Shown: positions 33,462 through 45,070 of the stretch, piece by piece
Layout: each line of letters opens with the position of its first letter
How positions within the stretch are numbered: position 1 is the stretch's first letter
Source: Noviherbaspirillum galbum
Lineage (GTDB): Bacteria > Pseudomonadota > Gammaproteobacteria > Burkholderiales > Burkholderiaceae_D
Direction: 5' to 3'
DNA: 64,000 bases
NCBI RefSeq assembly: GCF_010974945.1
Contig: NZ_JAAIVB010000038.1
Coordinates: forward strand, 1 to 64,000
Notes under the pieces: generated by a model
The model's database searches: none
Told to the model about the DNA's origin: nothing
The model's input: only the letters and a program-made list of their open reading frames with translations
Made by a program: the position numbers and the translations under genes

Positions 33462-34343
33462 ATGGCCAGTTTCAATCGCCGTAAGGCGCCCCGCAAGGCG
33501 GGAATGTTTCCCAAGGTTGGCCGCATCAACAAGCGGATGCAGCAGGCGCAGCTTCCCCCGGGAGAGCAGGGTGTTGCCGCGGCAGCGCCGCGGCGGCGAG
33601 GCATCTACCTGCTGCCCAACGCTTTCACCACCGCCAATCTATTCTGCGGTTTCTTCGCCATCGTGATGGCGATGAACCTGAAATTTGATTACGCCTCGGT
33701 GGCCATTTTCGCCGCCATGGTCCTCGACAGCGTCGATGGACGGGTGGCGCGCCTGACCAATACCCAGAGCGAGTTCGGCGCGCAGTATGACAGCCTGTCC
33801 GACATGCTGTCCTTCGGCGCGGCGCCCGCGCTCATCGTCTACGAATGGTCGCTGCGCGGCATGGGCAAGCTGGGCTGGCTGGCTGCCTTCGTGTACTGTG
33901 CCGGCGCGGCCTTGCGGCTTGCCCGCTTCAATACGAACATCGGGGTGGTCGACAAGCGTTATTTCCAGGGCTTGCCGAGCCCGGCTTCCGCCGCCCTCGT
34001 TACCGGCTTCGTCTGGCTGATGGACGACCTGCGATTCACCGGCCCCGAGTTGAGCTGGTATGCCTGGACCATCACCTTGTATGCCGGCCTGACCATGGTC
34101 ACCAACGTGCCCTTCTACAGCTTCAAGGAAATCAACTTCAAGAAGTCGGTGCCCTTCATCGCGGTCTTCGTGATCGTGCTGATCTTCGTGCTGATTTCCA
34201 GCGATCCGCCAAAAGTGCTGTTCGGCATGTTCGTGCTCTATGGCTTGTCGGGTTACGTGATCTACTTCTGGCGGCTGGCGAAGGGCAGGCCGGTAAGCAT
34301 CGTGCAGACCACCGAAAACGACCCGCCCGAAGCCAAGGAATAG
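33462..34343 (+). CDS. pssA: CDP-diacylglycerol-serine O-phosphatidyltransferase
   Basis: 293 residues from the ATG at 33462; a frame open to 33363 gives a Pro-rich extension that is less likely. An N-terminal basic stretch of about 45 residues precedes the membrane domain. The CDP-alcohol phosphatidyltransferase motif D-G-x2-A-R-x8-G-x3-D-x3-D is exact: Asp92, Gly93, Ala96, Arg97, Gly106, Asp110, Asp114. About seven membrane helices. It makes phosphatidylserine, the precursor of phosphatidylethanolamine. As I recall, psd often lies next to pssA in Burkholderiales; it is not seen here. Confidence 0.94.
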   Translation: MASFNRRKAPRKAGMFPKVGRINKRMQQAQLPPGEQGVAAAAPRRRGIYLLPNAFTTANLFCGFFAIVMAMNLKFDYASVAIFAAMVLDSVDGRVARLTNTQSEFGAQYDSLSDMLSFGAAPALIVYEWSLRGMGKLGWLAAFVYCAGAALRLARFNTNIGVVDKRYFQGLPSPASAALVTGFVWLMDDLRFTGPELSWYAWTITLYAGLTMVTNVPFYSFKEINFKKSVPFIAVFVIVLIFVLISSDPPKVLFGMFVLYGLSGYVIYFWRLAKGRPVSIVQTTENDPPEAKE

Positions 34344-34451
34344 GCAAAGAAGAAAACGGTTTGTCCTGTGTCATGCCGCTTGGGCAAGACAGGGCGAACA
34401 GATGGATTCCTTTCCGGATCAAACCGGTTTTGACATGCAAAGGAGTCCAGC

Positions 34452-34958
34452 GTGAGTCTCATTTCCTTCCTGAAAGACGCCGGCGAGAAGCTCCTGCACC
34501 CGGGGCAGGCGCGCCGCAATGCCGAAGAACAAGATATCCAACCCAGCGATTCCGAAGTCCGCAGCCGCGAACAGGAGATGGAAAGGGCGATCCTCGACTA
34601 CATCTCCATGCAGGGCATGAGCAACAACGGCATCACGGTGAAGTTCGACCACGAGGCCGCGTCGGTGACGATCAGCGGCCAGGTGCCCGACCAGCCCACG
34701 CGCGAAAAGATGGTGCTCTGCTGCGGCAACGTGCAGGGCGTGGCGAGCGTCAACGACCAGCTTACCGTTGCCCAGTCGGGCGAGCCGGAATCGCAGTGGT
34801 ATGAGGTCAAGGCGGGCGACAACCTGTCCAAGATTTCCCGCGAGGTGTATGGCGATGCGAACAAGTACAGCGCGATCTTCGAGGCCAACAAGCCGATGCT
34901 GACCAATCCCGACAAGATCTATCCGGGACAGAAATTGCGCATTCCCAAGCTGCATTGA
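34452..34958 (+). CDS. lysM: BON and LysM domain protein (Kbp/YgaU-like)
   Basis: 168 residues from a GTG at 34452 (AGGAG at 34441-34445). N-terminal MSLISFLKDAGEKL is the family start, BON domain about 40-105 (NGITVKFDHEAASVTISGQV), LysM domain about 117-166 (YEVKAGDNLSKISREVYGD...IYPGQKLRIP). E. coli Kbp (YgaU) is a cytoplasmic K+-binding protein of the same two-domain layout; no signal peptide is seen here either. It lies between pssA and leuA with its own spacing of about 110 bp, and no clear operon partner. Confidence 0.92.
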   Translation: MSLISFLKDAGEKLLHPGQARRNAEEQDIQPSDSEVRSREQEMERAILDYISMQGMSNNGITVKFDHEAASVTISGQVPDQPTREKMVLCCGNVQGVASVNDQLTVAQSGEPESQWYEVKAGDNLSKISREVYGDANKYSAIFEANKPMLTNPDKIYPGQKLRIPKLH

Positions 34959-35029
34959 GCACACCGCGCCGCGTCCCCCGCGGCGCACCGGGACCTGAGC
35001 ACGCGCGCCGGCCCTTGTCAATCGGTCGG

Positions 35030-35058
35030 TTGCGCTTTTTCACGTTTGCGCTTATAGT
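35030..35058 (+). promoter_or_regulatory. Candidate sigma-70 promoter of leuA
   Basis: TTGCGC (35030-35035), 17-bp spacer, TATAGT (35053-35058). The expected transcription start is at about 35064-35066, the very position of the leader-peptide ATG. Confidence 0.6.
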
Positions 35059-35065
35059 CCTCCGC

Positions 35066-35164
35066 ATGTTCCGCGAAATCCACATTTCCGCATCCAATCG
35101 CAGCCCCGCCGCACTGGCCGGGCTGCTGCCGCTATTCCTGCTAGTGCGTCTGCTAGCACGCTAA
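35066..35164 (+). CDS. leuA leader peptide (Leu-rich attenuation peptide)
   Basis: 32 codons from ATG 35066 to TAA 35162-35164. Eight of the last 18 residues are Leu (segment [16 protein letters not shown]), three of them encoded by CTA, which should be rare in this GC-rich genome; such rare-codon clusters make leader peptides sensitive to charged tRNA-Leu. It ends 113 bp before leuA. No SD precedes the ATG, and the promoter predicts a transcript starting at or one or two bases before it, so it may be translated from a leaderless message, as described for the trp leader of Sinorhizobium. Not recognised from any database; call rests on composition and position. Confidence 0.6.
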   Translation: MFREIHISASNRSPAALAGLLPLFLLVRLLAR

Positions 35165-35277
35165 CGCGCGCTAACTCCATTCCCCACAATTTGAGAATTC
35201 AGTCACTCATGCCCAGGCGGCAAGGGGTGGCGAAAAACCGTTCCGATCCGAATCCACACATCCACCAGGAGTCCAGC

Positions 35278-36816
35278 ATGGCCGACAAATTGATTATCTT
35301 CGACACCACCTTGCGAGATGGCGAGCAATCCCCGGGCGCATCGATGACCAAGGATGAAAAGATCCGCATCGCCAAGCAGCTGGAGCGCCTGCGTGTCGAC
35401 GTGATCGAAGCCGGCTTCGCGGCCGCATCGCCGGGTGACTTCGAATCCATCAAGGCGATCGCCGGCGTGATCAAGGACTCGACGGTGTGCTCGCTGTCGC
35501 GCGCCAACGACCGCGACATCGCGCGTGCCGCCGAGGCGCTGGAATCGGCCCAGCGCAAGCGCATCCATACCTTCATCGCCACCTCGCCGCTGCACATGGA
35601 AAAGAAGCTGCGGATGACACCCGACCAGGTGTTCGAGCAGGCGAAGCTGGCGGTGCGCTTCGCGCGCCAGTTCACCGACGACGTGGAATTCAGCCCGGAA
35701 GACGGCAGCCGCTCCGACATGGATTTCCTGTGCCGCGTGATCGAGGCCGTGATCAGCGAAGGCGCCCGCACCATCAATTTCGCCGATACCGTCGGCTACG
35801 GCGTGCCGGAAATGTACGGCAACATGATCAAGACCCTGCGCGAGCGTATTCCTAACTCGGACAAGGCGGTCTGGTCCGTGCATTGCCACAACGACCTCGG
35901 CATGGCGGTGGCCAACTCGCTGGCCGGCGTGATGATCGGCGGCGCGCGCCAGGTGGAGTGCACCATCAACGGCCTCGGCGAGCGGGCGGGCAATACGGCA
36001 CTCGAGGAAATCGTCATGGCCGTGCGCACCCGCAAGGATTACTTCGACCTCGAACTCGGCATCGACACGTCCCAGATCGTGCCGGCTTCCAAGCTGGTGT
36101 CCCAGATCACCGGCTTCGCGGTGCAGCCGAACAAGGCCGTGGTCGGCGCGAATGCCTTCGCGCATGCCTCGGGCATCCACCAGGATGGCGTGCTCAAGGC
36201 GCGCGACACCTATGAAATCATGCGCGCCGAAGACGTGGGCTGGACCGCCAACAAGATCGTGCTCGGCAAGCTTTCCGGCCGCAACGCCTTCAAGCAGCGG
36301 CTCGAGGAACTCGGCATCGAGCTCGAGTCGGAGGCGGAAGTCAATGCCGCGTTCGCGCGCTTCAAGGAACTCGCCGACCGCAAGGCGGAAATCTTCGATG
36401 AAGACATCATCGCCGTGGTGTCCGACGAGCAGCATTCCCACGAAAACGAGTTCTATCGCTTCGTGTCGCTGTCCCAGCAGTCCGAGACCGGCGAACGGCC
36501 GCGCGCCAAGGTGGTGTTTTCCATCGATGGCAAGGAACACGCTTGCCAGGGCGAGGGCAACGGTCCCGTGGATGCCACGGTCAACGCCATCGAATCGCAG
36601 ACCCAAAGCGGCTCGGAACTGATTCTCTTCTCCGTGAATGCGATCACCAATGGCACGCAATCGCAGGGCGAAGTGACGATGCGCCTGTCCAAGGCCGGCC
36701 GCATCGTAAATGGCGTCGGGGCCGACCCCGACATCGTGGTGGCATCCGCGAAGGCCTACCTGTCCGCGCTCAACAAGCTGCATTCCAAGCTCGAACGGCT
36801 CAACCCGCAGCTTTGA
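35278..36816 (+). CDS. leuA: 2-isopropylmalate synthase
   Basis: 512 residues from the ATG at 35278 (AGGAG at 35269-35273; an upstream ATG at 35191 lies within the leader). N-terminal TIM barrel with [16 protein letters not shown] (metal and substrate loop), [16 protein letters not shown] (His pair for the divalent metal) and [15 protein letters not shown]. The C-terminal regulatory domain (about 390-512) binds leucine for feedback inhibition. It condenses acetyl-CoA with 2-oxoisovalerate, the first committed Leu step. Regulation by a Leu-rich leader peptide is suggested upstream. Ends at a perfect terminator. Confidence 0.97.
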   Translation: MADKLIIFDTTLRDGEQSPGASMTKDEKIRIAKQLERLRVDVIEAGFAAASPGDFESIKAIAGVIKDSTVCSLSRANDRDIARAAEALESAQRKRIHTFIATSPLHMEKKLRMTPDQVFEQAKLAVRFARQFTDDVEFSPEDGSRSDMDFLCRVIEAVISEGARTINFADTVGYGVPEMYGNMIKTLRERIPNSDKAVWSVHCHNDLGMAVANSLAGVMIGGARQVECTINGLGERAGNTALEEIVMAVRTRKDYFDLELGIDTSQIVPASKLVSQITGFAVQPNKAVVGANAFAHASGIHQDGVLKARDTYEIMRAEDVGWTANKIVLGKLSGRNAFKQRLEELGIELESEAEVNAAFARFKELADRKAEIFDEDIIAVVSDEQHSHENEFYRFVSLSQQSETGERPRAKVVFSIDGKEHACQGEGNGPVDATVNAIESQTQSGSELILFSVNAITNGTQSQGEVTMRLSKAGRIVNGVGADPDIVVASAKAYLSALNKLHSKLERLNPQL

Positions 36817-36862
36817 TCAGCCTTGCAGCCCCAAGGATGCGCATGCGTCCGGCGGGGCAAAT

Positions 36863-36901
36863 AAAAACGGGATCCCGGCACGGCCGTGGATCCCGTTTTT
36901 T
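36863..36901 (+). terminator. Terminator of leuA
   Basis: Perfect 13-bp stem AAAAACGGGATCC (36863-36875) with 36888-36900, 12-nt loop, ending in T6. It lies between leuA and the convergent hsp20 gene and can act in both directions, since the 5' arm begins with A5. Confidence 0.9.
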
Positions 36902-36949
36902 CAATCCGCTTCCTGGCGCCGGATACCGGTGCCAGCTATCACTGAATCA

Positions 36950-37420
36950 TTACTGAATCGCGATCTGCTTCGCCTGGACCGGCGCCTTCTTGGGCAGCGT
37001 CAGCGTCAGCACGCCATTCTCCAGCCTGGCTTCGGCGGCAGATTCATCCACCTCGGCGGGAAGCGCGAAGCTGCGGGCGAACTTGCGCGATGCACGCTCG
37101 GCATAGACGAGGTTCTCGCCTTCCTTCTTTTCCTCGGTGCGCTTCACCTCTGCTTCGATGGTCAGGCGCCGATCCTGTACGTTGATGGCGACGTCTTCCT
37201 TCTTCACGCCAGGCAGTTCGGCTTGCAGTTCAAAGGCCTTGTCGGTTTCCACGACATTGATGCGCGGCGAAACGGTCTGCGCACTGGCGGGACGCGACGC
37301 CGGCGAGAAGAGATCATTCAGCACGTTCTCCATCAGTCGCTCGAAACGCGCATCGAAGGCAGGAGCGGGACGACGGAAGGCAAACAGTTGCGGATAAGGA
37401 CGGCGCACGACGAGATTCAT
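36950..37420 (-). CDS. Hsp20/alpha-crystallin small heat-shock protein
   Basis: 156 residues from the ATG at 37420 (AGGAG upstream). Variable N-terminus (1-about 48), alpha-crystallin domain (about 50-145) with SPRINVVETDKAFELQAELPGVKKEDV, and the conserved ENGVLTLTLPK, then a short tail ending KQIAIQ with an I-x-I motif for oligomer contacts. It holds unfolded proteins for refolding. A sigma-32-like -35 (CTTGAAA) lies 74-80 bp upstream of the start, suggesting heat-shock control. Confidence 0.93.
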   Translation of the reverse strand: MNLVVRRPYPQLFAFRRPAPAFDARFERLMENVLNDLFSPASRPASAQTVSPRINVVETDKAFELQAELPGVKKEDVAINVQDRRLTIEAEVKRTEEKKEGENLVYAERASRKFARSFALPAEVDESAAEARLENGVLTLTLPKKAPVQAKQIAIQ

Positions 37421-37471
37421 TCGAGACTCCTGTGTTCGTTTCGGGGAGGGCCTCATGCCCTGCTTGAGTCG

Positions 37472-37500
37472 TATATAAAGCCCCCGCCAATGATTTCAAG
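37472..37500 (-). promoter_or_regulatory. Candidate heat-shock promoter of hsp20
   Basis: On the minus strand, CTTGAAA (plus-strand 37494-37500) matches the sigma-32 -35 element exactly, and TATATA lies 16 bp after TTGAAA (37472-37477). The -10 is closer to sigma-70 than to the sigma-32 CCCCAT type, so dual use is possible. Confidence 0.45.
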
Positions 37501-37515
37501 AGTCCATGCAATTCA

Positions 37516-38031
37516 TCAGCGCCGCGGCATTCCCATCGGAACCCGCAGGTCAGGATCGAAGCGCGGGTCGGGGCCGTTCATCAGTTTGCGCACCACGCCG
37601 GATTTGTCGAAGTGGATGTGCATGAGCGAATTCCAGACGTTGCTCTCCTTGTAGGGGTAGGTCCAGACTTCGAGATCGCTCAGGTTGAGATAGGAAGTTT
37701 CGCTGGGCGCGCCGACGGTACGCAGCACGTCATCCTTGGTGGCGGTGCCGACCTGCAGCGTGCCGAACTTCTGGCTGGTCAGCACCTGTTCGAAGGAGAC
37801 CACCTTGCCGTCCGGTCCGATGCGCGCCATCCAGGTCTTCTGGCCCCAGGGGCCGGTGGCGTACTCGAGCAGGCGCTGGTTGCCGTCCTGGTAACGATGG
37901 GTGGGTTCGCCGCGCTTGGCGATCACGCTGGATTCGGATTCGCCGACGGCGACGTCCGGAGGGAACATCGTCGCGCAAGCAGTCAAAGTTGCGCACAGGA
38001 AAGCAATTGTGGCGGGGATCCAGCGTTTCAT
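37516..38031 (-). CDS. BamE/SmpA-like outer-membrane lipoprotein
   Basis: 171 residues. Lipoprotein signal with lipobox LTAC at residues 16-19 (Cys19). The mature part resembles two BamE/OmlA-type repeats: VAVGESESSVIAKRGEPTHRYQDG and VGTATKDDVLRTVGAPSETSY, each a short helix followed by strands. These folds scaffold outer-membrane assembly complexes, but this is not the standard BamE, which is shorter. GGAG lies upstream of the ATG. Divergent from rpsO. Confidence 0.87.
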   Translation of the reverse strand: MKRWIPATIAFLCATLTACATMFPPDVAVGESESSVIAKRGEPTHRYQDGNQRLLEYATGPWGQKTWMARIGPDGKVVSFEQVLTSQKFGTLQVGTATKDDVLRTVGAPSETSYLNLSDLEVWTYPYKESNVWNSLMHIHFDKSGVVRKLMNGPDPRFDPDLRVPMGMPRR

Positions 38032-38072
38032 CTCGTCTTCTCCATGGCGCTCGCAATAATGCAGCCAAGTGT

Positions 38073-38101
38073 TTGAATCATCAGGCTAATTCCGTTATAC
38101 T
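38073..38101 (+). promoter_or_regulatory. Sigma-70 promoter of rpsO-pnp
   Basis: TTGAAT (38073-38078), 17-bp spacer, TATACT (38096-38101); start expected near 38108. Strong match at both boxes. Confidence 0.7.
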
Positions 38102-38108
38102 GCCCGAC

Positions 38109-38180
38109 TTGGTCAATTTGGCCAAGTTCCATTGTGATTAATTCACGATGTTTGGGGTTGCCGGTCCGGGGAAACGGCAA
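38109..38180 (+). promoter_or_regulatory. Structured rpsO leader, candidate S15 autoregulation site
   Basis: From the predicted transcript start the roughly 108-nt leader holds TTGGTC/GGCCAA (38109-38114 with 38120-38125, one G-U), a short GTGA/TCAC stem near 38133, and TTGCCG/CGGCAA (about 38158-38180). In several bacteria S15 represses its own mRNA through leader structures that differ by clade; whether this one does is inference. Confidence 0.4.
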
Positions 38181-38215
38181 AGCGACTCCTTCCATCGCAT
38201 GTGAAAGGTAAATTC

Positions 38216-38485
38216 ATGTCAGTCGAAAACATCAACAAGGCCGCCATCATCGCGGACAACGCCCGCGGCACCAACGATACCGGGTCTCCCGAAGTCCAGG
38301 TCGCTCTCCTGACCGCCCGCATCAACGAACTCAACAACCACTTCAAGGCACACGCCAAGGACCACCACTCCCGCCGCGGCCTGATCATGATGGTTAACCG
38401 CCGCAAGCGCCTGCTGTCCTACCTGAAGGACAAGGACGCCAACCGCTATCGTGCACTGATCGAAAAGCTCGGTCTGCGCAAGTAA
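38216..38485 (+). CDS. rpsO: 30S ribosomal protein S15
   Basis: 89 residues from the ATG at 38216 (AAAGG at 38203-38207), matching the family length; an in-frame ATG at 38201 would overlap the SD. Conserved S15 elements: [36 protein letters not shown] near the middle and [12 protein letters not shown]. It binds 16S rRNA early in 30S assembly. The pair rpsO-pnp is conserved in Proteobacteria; a terminator-like hairpin lies between the two genes. Confidence 0.97.
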   Translation: MSVENINKAAIIADNARGTNDTGSPEVQVALLTARINELNNHFKAHAKDHHSRRGLIMMVNRRKRLLSYLKDKDANRYRALIEKLGLRK

Positions 38486-38527
38486 GCCAGAAGTCAGCGC
38501 GTTGCGCCATCCGGTTCATTCCTGAAG

Positions 38528-38561
38528 AAATGCCTGCGTCAGTATCTGACGCGGGCATTTT
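38528..38561 (+). terminator. Attenuating terminator between rpsO and pnp
   Basis: 15-bp stem with one G-U pair: AAATGCCTGCGTCAG (38528-38542) with 38546-38560, loop TAT, then a short T run. E. coli has a comparable partial terminator between these genes, so most transcripts would carry rpsO alone. Confidence 0.8.
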
Positions 38562-38686
38562 GTCATTCTGCGGTTTGTCAGCAGTGCATGCAGCAAGCAA
38601 GATCCGGCCCCGCGAGGTTGCCGGCACCGTGGTGAGGTGAACGACAGCGCCTGAAAATCTGTCGGCAAAAATAGAAAGGAAACACC

Positions 38687-40828
<2,142 letters not shown>

Positions 40829-40876
40829 TTGCAGTAACACCATGCGTCCGGCCATCCGGCCGGAGCAGCGTGAATG

Positions 40877-40907
40877 AAAAAGCCCGGTCGTTGACCGGGC
40901 TTTTTTT
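40877..40907 (+). terminator. Terminator of pnp
   Basis: AAAAAGCCCGGTC (40877-40889) pairs with 40893-40905 around GTT, with T7 at 40901-40907. A second hairpin TCCGGCC/GGCCGGA (about 40846-40863) precedes it. The A5 on the 5' arm allows use by the convergent GGDEF gene. Confidence 0.92.
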
Positions 40908-40951
40908 CTGTTGTGCGCTTGTCCGGCGCAACGCTCCGGCAAGCGCGCCGT

Positions 40952-42874
40952 TCAGCCTGCGTCTTGCGTCGCCGTGGCTGCCTTCCTGGTGGCGCCGGTC
41001 TTGCCATGGATGCGGTAACCGTTTCGTCCCGTCTGCTTCGCCTGGTACATCGCCGCGTCGGCATTGCCGATCAGCGATGCTGCCGTCACGCCATGGTCGG
41101 GATACAGGCTGATGCCGATGCTCACGCCGACCTGGCATTCATGCGTGCCAAACAGGATGGGACGGGCCGCCGCGTCCAGCAGCTTCTCGGCGACGTCGGC
41201 GGCATGCCTGCCATCTTCCAGGTCTTCGATCAAAACGTAGAACTCGTCGCCGCCCATGCGCGCGATCTTGTCCGAATGGCGCAGGCAGGCCTTGAGCCGC
41301 CTGGCGACTTCGCGCAGCACGGCATCGCCGGCATCATGGCCGTGCGTGTCGTTGATTTCCTTGAACTTGTCGAGATCGAGGAACAGCACCGCGAACTTCT
41401 TGTGATGCCGCTTAGCGCTGCGCAGCGCGAGTTCGAAGTATTCCTTGAAGAGAAAGCGGTTCGGCAGGCCGGTCAGGCCATCGTAGTGCGCGAGGAAGCG
41501 GATGCGCTCTTCGGTCACCCGTCCTTCGATCGCAATGCTGGCCAGCCGGAGGGCGATGGCGATTGCTTCGCGTTCCTTGCCTAGCAGCGTGCCTGGTACC
41601 TTGAAATGCAGGTTGAGCTCGCCATGCTGCTTTCCATCGTGTCCGAGGATGGGCCAGGTGCTGTCCGGTTGGCGGCGGATCGGCGTGACGCGTGCCGATG
41701 GCGCGCCCTTGAACCTGATCGGCCATCTTGCGAGGCCGGCATCGGGAAAGGCCTGCGGAAGGCCGGGCTCTTCCTCGGCATGGAGATCGACGATGCGGCA
41801 ATCGACGCGGCCGGAACGTTCTTCGACGAACCGGGAAAGCTGCAAGAGGATGTCATGCAGCGGCGCGCCGGTGGCTATGAGGTTCAGGATGTGGTTCTGT
41901 CCGCGTTGCAGGCTCTCCTGCTCCAGTTGCTGGACGGCGCACGAAAGATTCGTCGCAAGTTCCTGCAGCACGCTTTTGCGGTCGTCGTCATCGCCGAAAT
42001 AGTCTTCCTGGCCGGCGCACAGGTTCAGGGTCCCAGTCGGATGCTCTCCGGCGAAGATGGGAAGGCTGGCAAGCGACATGGTGGCAGAATGATGGCCGAT
42101 GCAATCGCCCGATGTCTGCACGCATTTCCTGCGCATGGCGGCGGCTGCCATGCGCCGGGCGACGCAAAGAAGGGAAGGGGAGAGGATGCTCGCGTCCTCG
42201 TCGCGCGGGCCCCGCTGGTGCTCGGCCGCAAGCGTGAACACATCATCACCGCCTTGCATGAGGTCGATCCATGCGGCCTGGAAACCGCCATGCTCCACCG
42301 CGATGCGGCAGATCTCGGAAAACAGCGCGCTGCGGTCCTTGATGCGGACGATGGCCTGGTTCGACATCCGCAAGACTTCTTGCAGACGATGCTCCCAGAG
42401 CCGGCTTTCTTCCTTGCCGCGCTTTTCGTGAATGTTCGAAAAATTGCCGGCCATGCGGCGCGCCCGTCCCGAGGCGTCGCGTTCCACCACGCGTGCGCGC
42501 AGCGCGATCCATTGCCAGCGGCCGTCCGCGGTTCGCAGCCGGACTTCGGTGCGATGAAAAATGTTGGAGCGATCGTCGCGCTCCTTGAGTGCCGCGTGCA
42601 GGTCTGCAAGATAGCGGACGCGGTCACCCTGGTGAATGCAGTCCAGGAGGGCCACGGTGGTGTCGCATGCCCGGCTCTGCGTCCCGACCTGCCGGAGTCT
42701 GAGCACATTGCACAATCCGCCGATGAGCATGAGTTCGTCTTCGTCGATTCTCCATTCGAACGCGAGCTGGCCTGCGTTTTTCAGCGCGGAGATGATGCGC
42801 GCGCTCAGGAGATGCGGGGATATTTCCATTATCTTGTCATCGGCATTCGTGGTGGTAAGGCAGGCTTGGGACAT
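40952..42874 (-). CDS. PAS-GAF-GGDEF diguanylate cyclase
   Basis: 640 residues. PAS/PAC-like domain (about 25-155, ending VVERDASGRARRMAGNFSNI), GAF domain (about 180-330), a second partly divergent sensor region (about 335-460), and GGDEF (about 470-625). The active site GGDEF is intact at residues 541-545, and RHSD five residues before it forms the RxxD inhibitory site, so product inhibition is expected. No EAL domain and no membrane segment. GAGGA precedes the ATG. It makes cyclic di-GMP in response to a cytoplasmic signal not identifiable here. Monocistronic, convergent with pnp. Confidence 0.92.
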   Translation of the reverse strand: MSQACLTTTNADDKIMEISPHLLSARIISALKNAGQLAFEWRIDEDELMLIGGLCNVLRLRQVGTQSRACDTTVALLDCIHQGDRVRYLADLHAALKERDDRSNIFHRTEVRLRTADGRWQWIALRARVVERDASGRARRMAGNFSNIHEKRGKEESRLWEHRLQEVLRMSNQAIVRIKDRSALFSEICRIAVEHGGFQAAWIDLMQGGDDVFTLAAEHQRGPRDEDASILSPSLLCVARRMAAAAMRRKCVQTSGDCIGHHSATMSLASLPIFAGEHPTGTLNLCAGQEDYFGDDDDRKSVLQELATNLSCAVQQLEQESLQRGQNHILNLIATGAPLHDILLQLSRFVEERSGRVDCRIVDLHAEEEPGLPQAFPDAGLARWPIRFKGAPSARVTPIRRQPDSTWPILGHDGKQHGELNLHFKVPGTLLGKEREAIAIALRLASIAIEGRVTEERIRFLAHYDGLTGLPNRFLFKEYFELALRSAKRHHKKFAVLFLDLDKFKEINDTHGHDAGDAVLREVARRLKACLRHSDKIARMGGDEFYVLIEDLEDGRHAADVAEKLLDAAARPILFGTHECQVGVSIGISLYPDHGVTAASLIGNADAAMYQAKQTGRNGYRIHGKTGATRKAATATQDAG

Positions 42875-43144
42875 GGTTATTTCCTCGAGATAACTTGCTC
42901 GTTGGAAATTGAATTTCTTTATTTAGTTCCCGGCAATTTTGTAAGTGGAAATGACAAGCTTGATATGCATCAGAAACAATGATGCGTCGGGGGCGCTGCT
43001 GCTTGAGTGGCGAAAACTGGGCCGGGGTTTCGCGTGCCGCCTTAAAGCTTCGCTAACGCACGACGCGGGGAGGACTCGCCGAACGCGGTGTCGGCGCCTC
43101 GCGTACAATGGTTTCCCTTTCAACATTACAGCCACGAGGCGACC

Positions 43145-44128
43145 ATGCGCGCGATCGAAATCACCCGTCCCGGGCCACCCGACGTCCTGCAGTTGTGCGA
43201 ACGGCCTATGCCCGTGCCCAAGCCCGGGGAATTGCTGATCAAGGTCCATGCCGCGGGCATCAACAGGCCTGACGTCATCCAGCGGCTCGGGCATTACCCC
43301 GTGCCTCCCGGAGCATCGGACCTGCCTGGCCTCGAGGTCGCGGGCGAAGTGGTCGACGGCGATTTTGCCGCGTCGGGCTTTGCCAAGGGCGACATGGTTT
43401 GCGCGCTGGTGCAAGGCGGCGGATATGCCGAGTACTGCACTGCGCCGGCCCAGCAGTGCCTGCCCGTCCCCAAGGGACTGAGCGCGGTCGAGGCGGCTTC
43501 CCTGCCCGAGACCTTCTTTACCGTCTGGAGCAACGTGTTCGATCGCGCCCGGTTGTCAAGGGGGGAAACGCTGCTGGTCCAGGGCGGCAGTTCCGGCATC
43601 GGCGTCACCGCCATCCAGCTTGCCACGGCGCTCGGCCATCGCGTGTTCGCCACCGCGGGCACGGACGACAAATGCCGGGCCTGCGCGGACCTCGGCGCGG
43701 CCAGGGCGATCAACTACCGGACTGAGGACTTCGTTGAAGTCATCAAGGCCGAAACGGGCGGCAAGGGCGTCGATGTCATCCTCGACATGGTGGCGGGCCA
43801 TTACGTCTCCCGCGAGCTTTCCTGCCTCGCCGACGATGGCCGCCTTGCCATCATCGCCGTGCTTGGCGGGGCGAAGGCCAACGAGGTCGACGTCGGCCAG
43901 GTGCTGCGCCGCCGTTTGACCATCACCGGTTCCACGCTGCGTCCGCGCTCGATCGAATTCAAGGCCGCCATCGCGTCCAAGCTGCGGGAGCACGTGTGGC
44001 CGCTGCTCGAAAGCGGAAAGATAAGACCCGTCATCTACCGCACGTTCGCGCTTGAAGATGCGGTACAGGCCCATACGTTGATGGAGTCGAGCGAGCATGT
44101 CGGCAAGATCGTCCTGACGCTTGCCTGA
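43145..44128 (+). CDS. NAD(P)H quinone oxidoreductase, zeta-crystallin/MDR family
   Basis: 327 residues from the ATG at 43145 (GAGGCG upstream). GroES-like N-terminal part (1-about 125, AGINRPDVIQRLGHYP), then a Rossmann fold with LVQGGSSGIGVTAIQLATALG, and PIG3-type ending FALEDAVQAHTLMESSEHVGKIVL. No structural or catalytic zinc ligands are seen, as expected for quinone reductases. It reduces quinones with NADPH. TACAAT at 43104-43109 may be its -10; the -35 is weak. tpiA follows after 147 bp with its own promoter. Confidence 0.92.
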   Translation: MRAIEITRPGPPDVLQLCERPMPVPKPGELLIKVHAAGINRPDVIQRLGHYPVPPGASDLPGLEVAGEVVDGDFAASGFAKGDMVCALVQGGGYAEYCTAPAQQCLPVPKGLSAVEAASLPETFFTVWSNVFDRARLSRGETLLVQGGSSGIGVTAIQLATALGHRVFATAGTDDKCRACADLGAARAINYRTEDFVEVIKAETGGKGVDVILDMVAGHYVSRELSCLADDGRLAIIAVLGGAKANEVDVGQVLRRRLTITGSTLRPRSIEFKAAIASKLREHVWPLLESGKIRPVIYRTFALEDAVQAHTLMESSEHVGKIVLTLA

Positions 44129-44218
44129 AACGCATCGGGCCGCCGCCAAACGTTCGGAATTTGTCATAGCCGGCTGGAACCTTTGCGGTGGCCCAAAGTC
44201 GAAATGTGCTGCGCAGGT

Positions 44219-44248
44219 TTGACCTCCTTCGCTGCGGCGCGATAGAAT
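44219..44248 (+). promoter_or_regulatory. Sigma-70 promoter of tpiA-secG
   Basis: TTGACC (44219-44224), 18-bp spacer, TAGAAT (44243-44248); start expected near 44255, about 20 nt before the tpiA ATG. Confidence 0.65.
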
Positions 44249-44275
44249 CAAGGGTTATTGAATTTCTGAAACCCT

Positions 44276-45025
<750 letters not shown>

Positions 45026-45070
45026 AATGCAATGCAGGCCACTGAATTCAACTAATCGGAATTACATTCA

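Larger units (their letters stand above)
34959..35277 (+). other. 319-bp leuA upstream region with promoter and Leu-rich leader ORF
   Basis: Contains a good promoter (35030-35058), a Leu-rich short ORF (35066-35164), overlapping stems near its end (AGCACGC/GCGCGCT with one mismatch, around 35155-35174) and a longer-range pairing CCA-TT-CCCC (35177-35185) with GGGGTGG (about 35225-35231). No intrinsic terminator with a T-tract is visible between the leader ORF and the leuA start, so any attenuation would act through Rho or translation. Confidence 0.6.

Noticed and set aside
34955-35164. Longer 69-codon ORF containing the Leu-rich leader
   Set aside because: Its start overlaps the end of the LysM-protein gene and its first half is Pro/Arg-rich without SD; the promoter lies inside it, so the short ORF from 35066 fits better.
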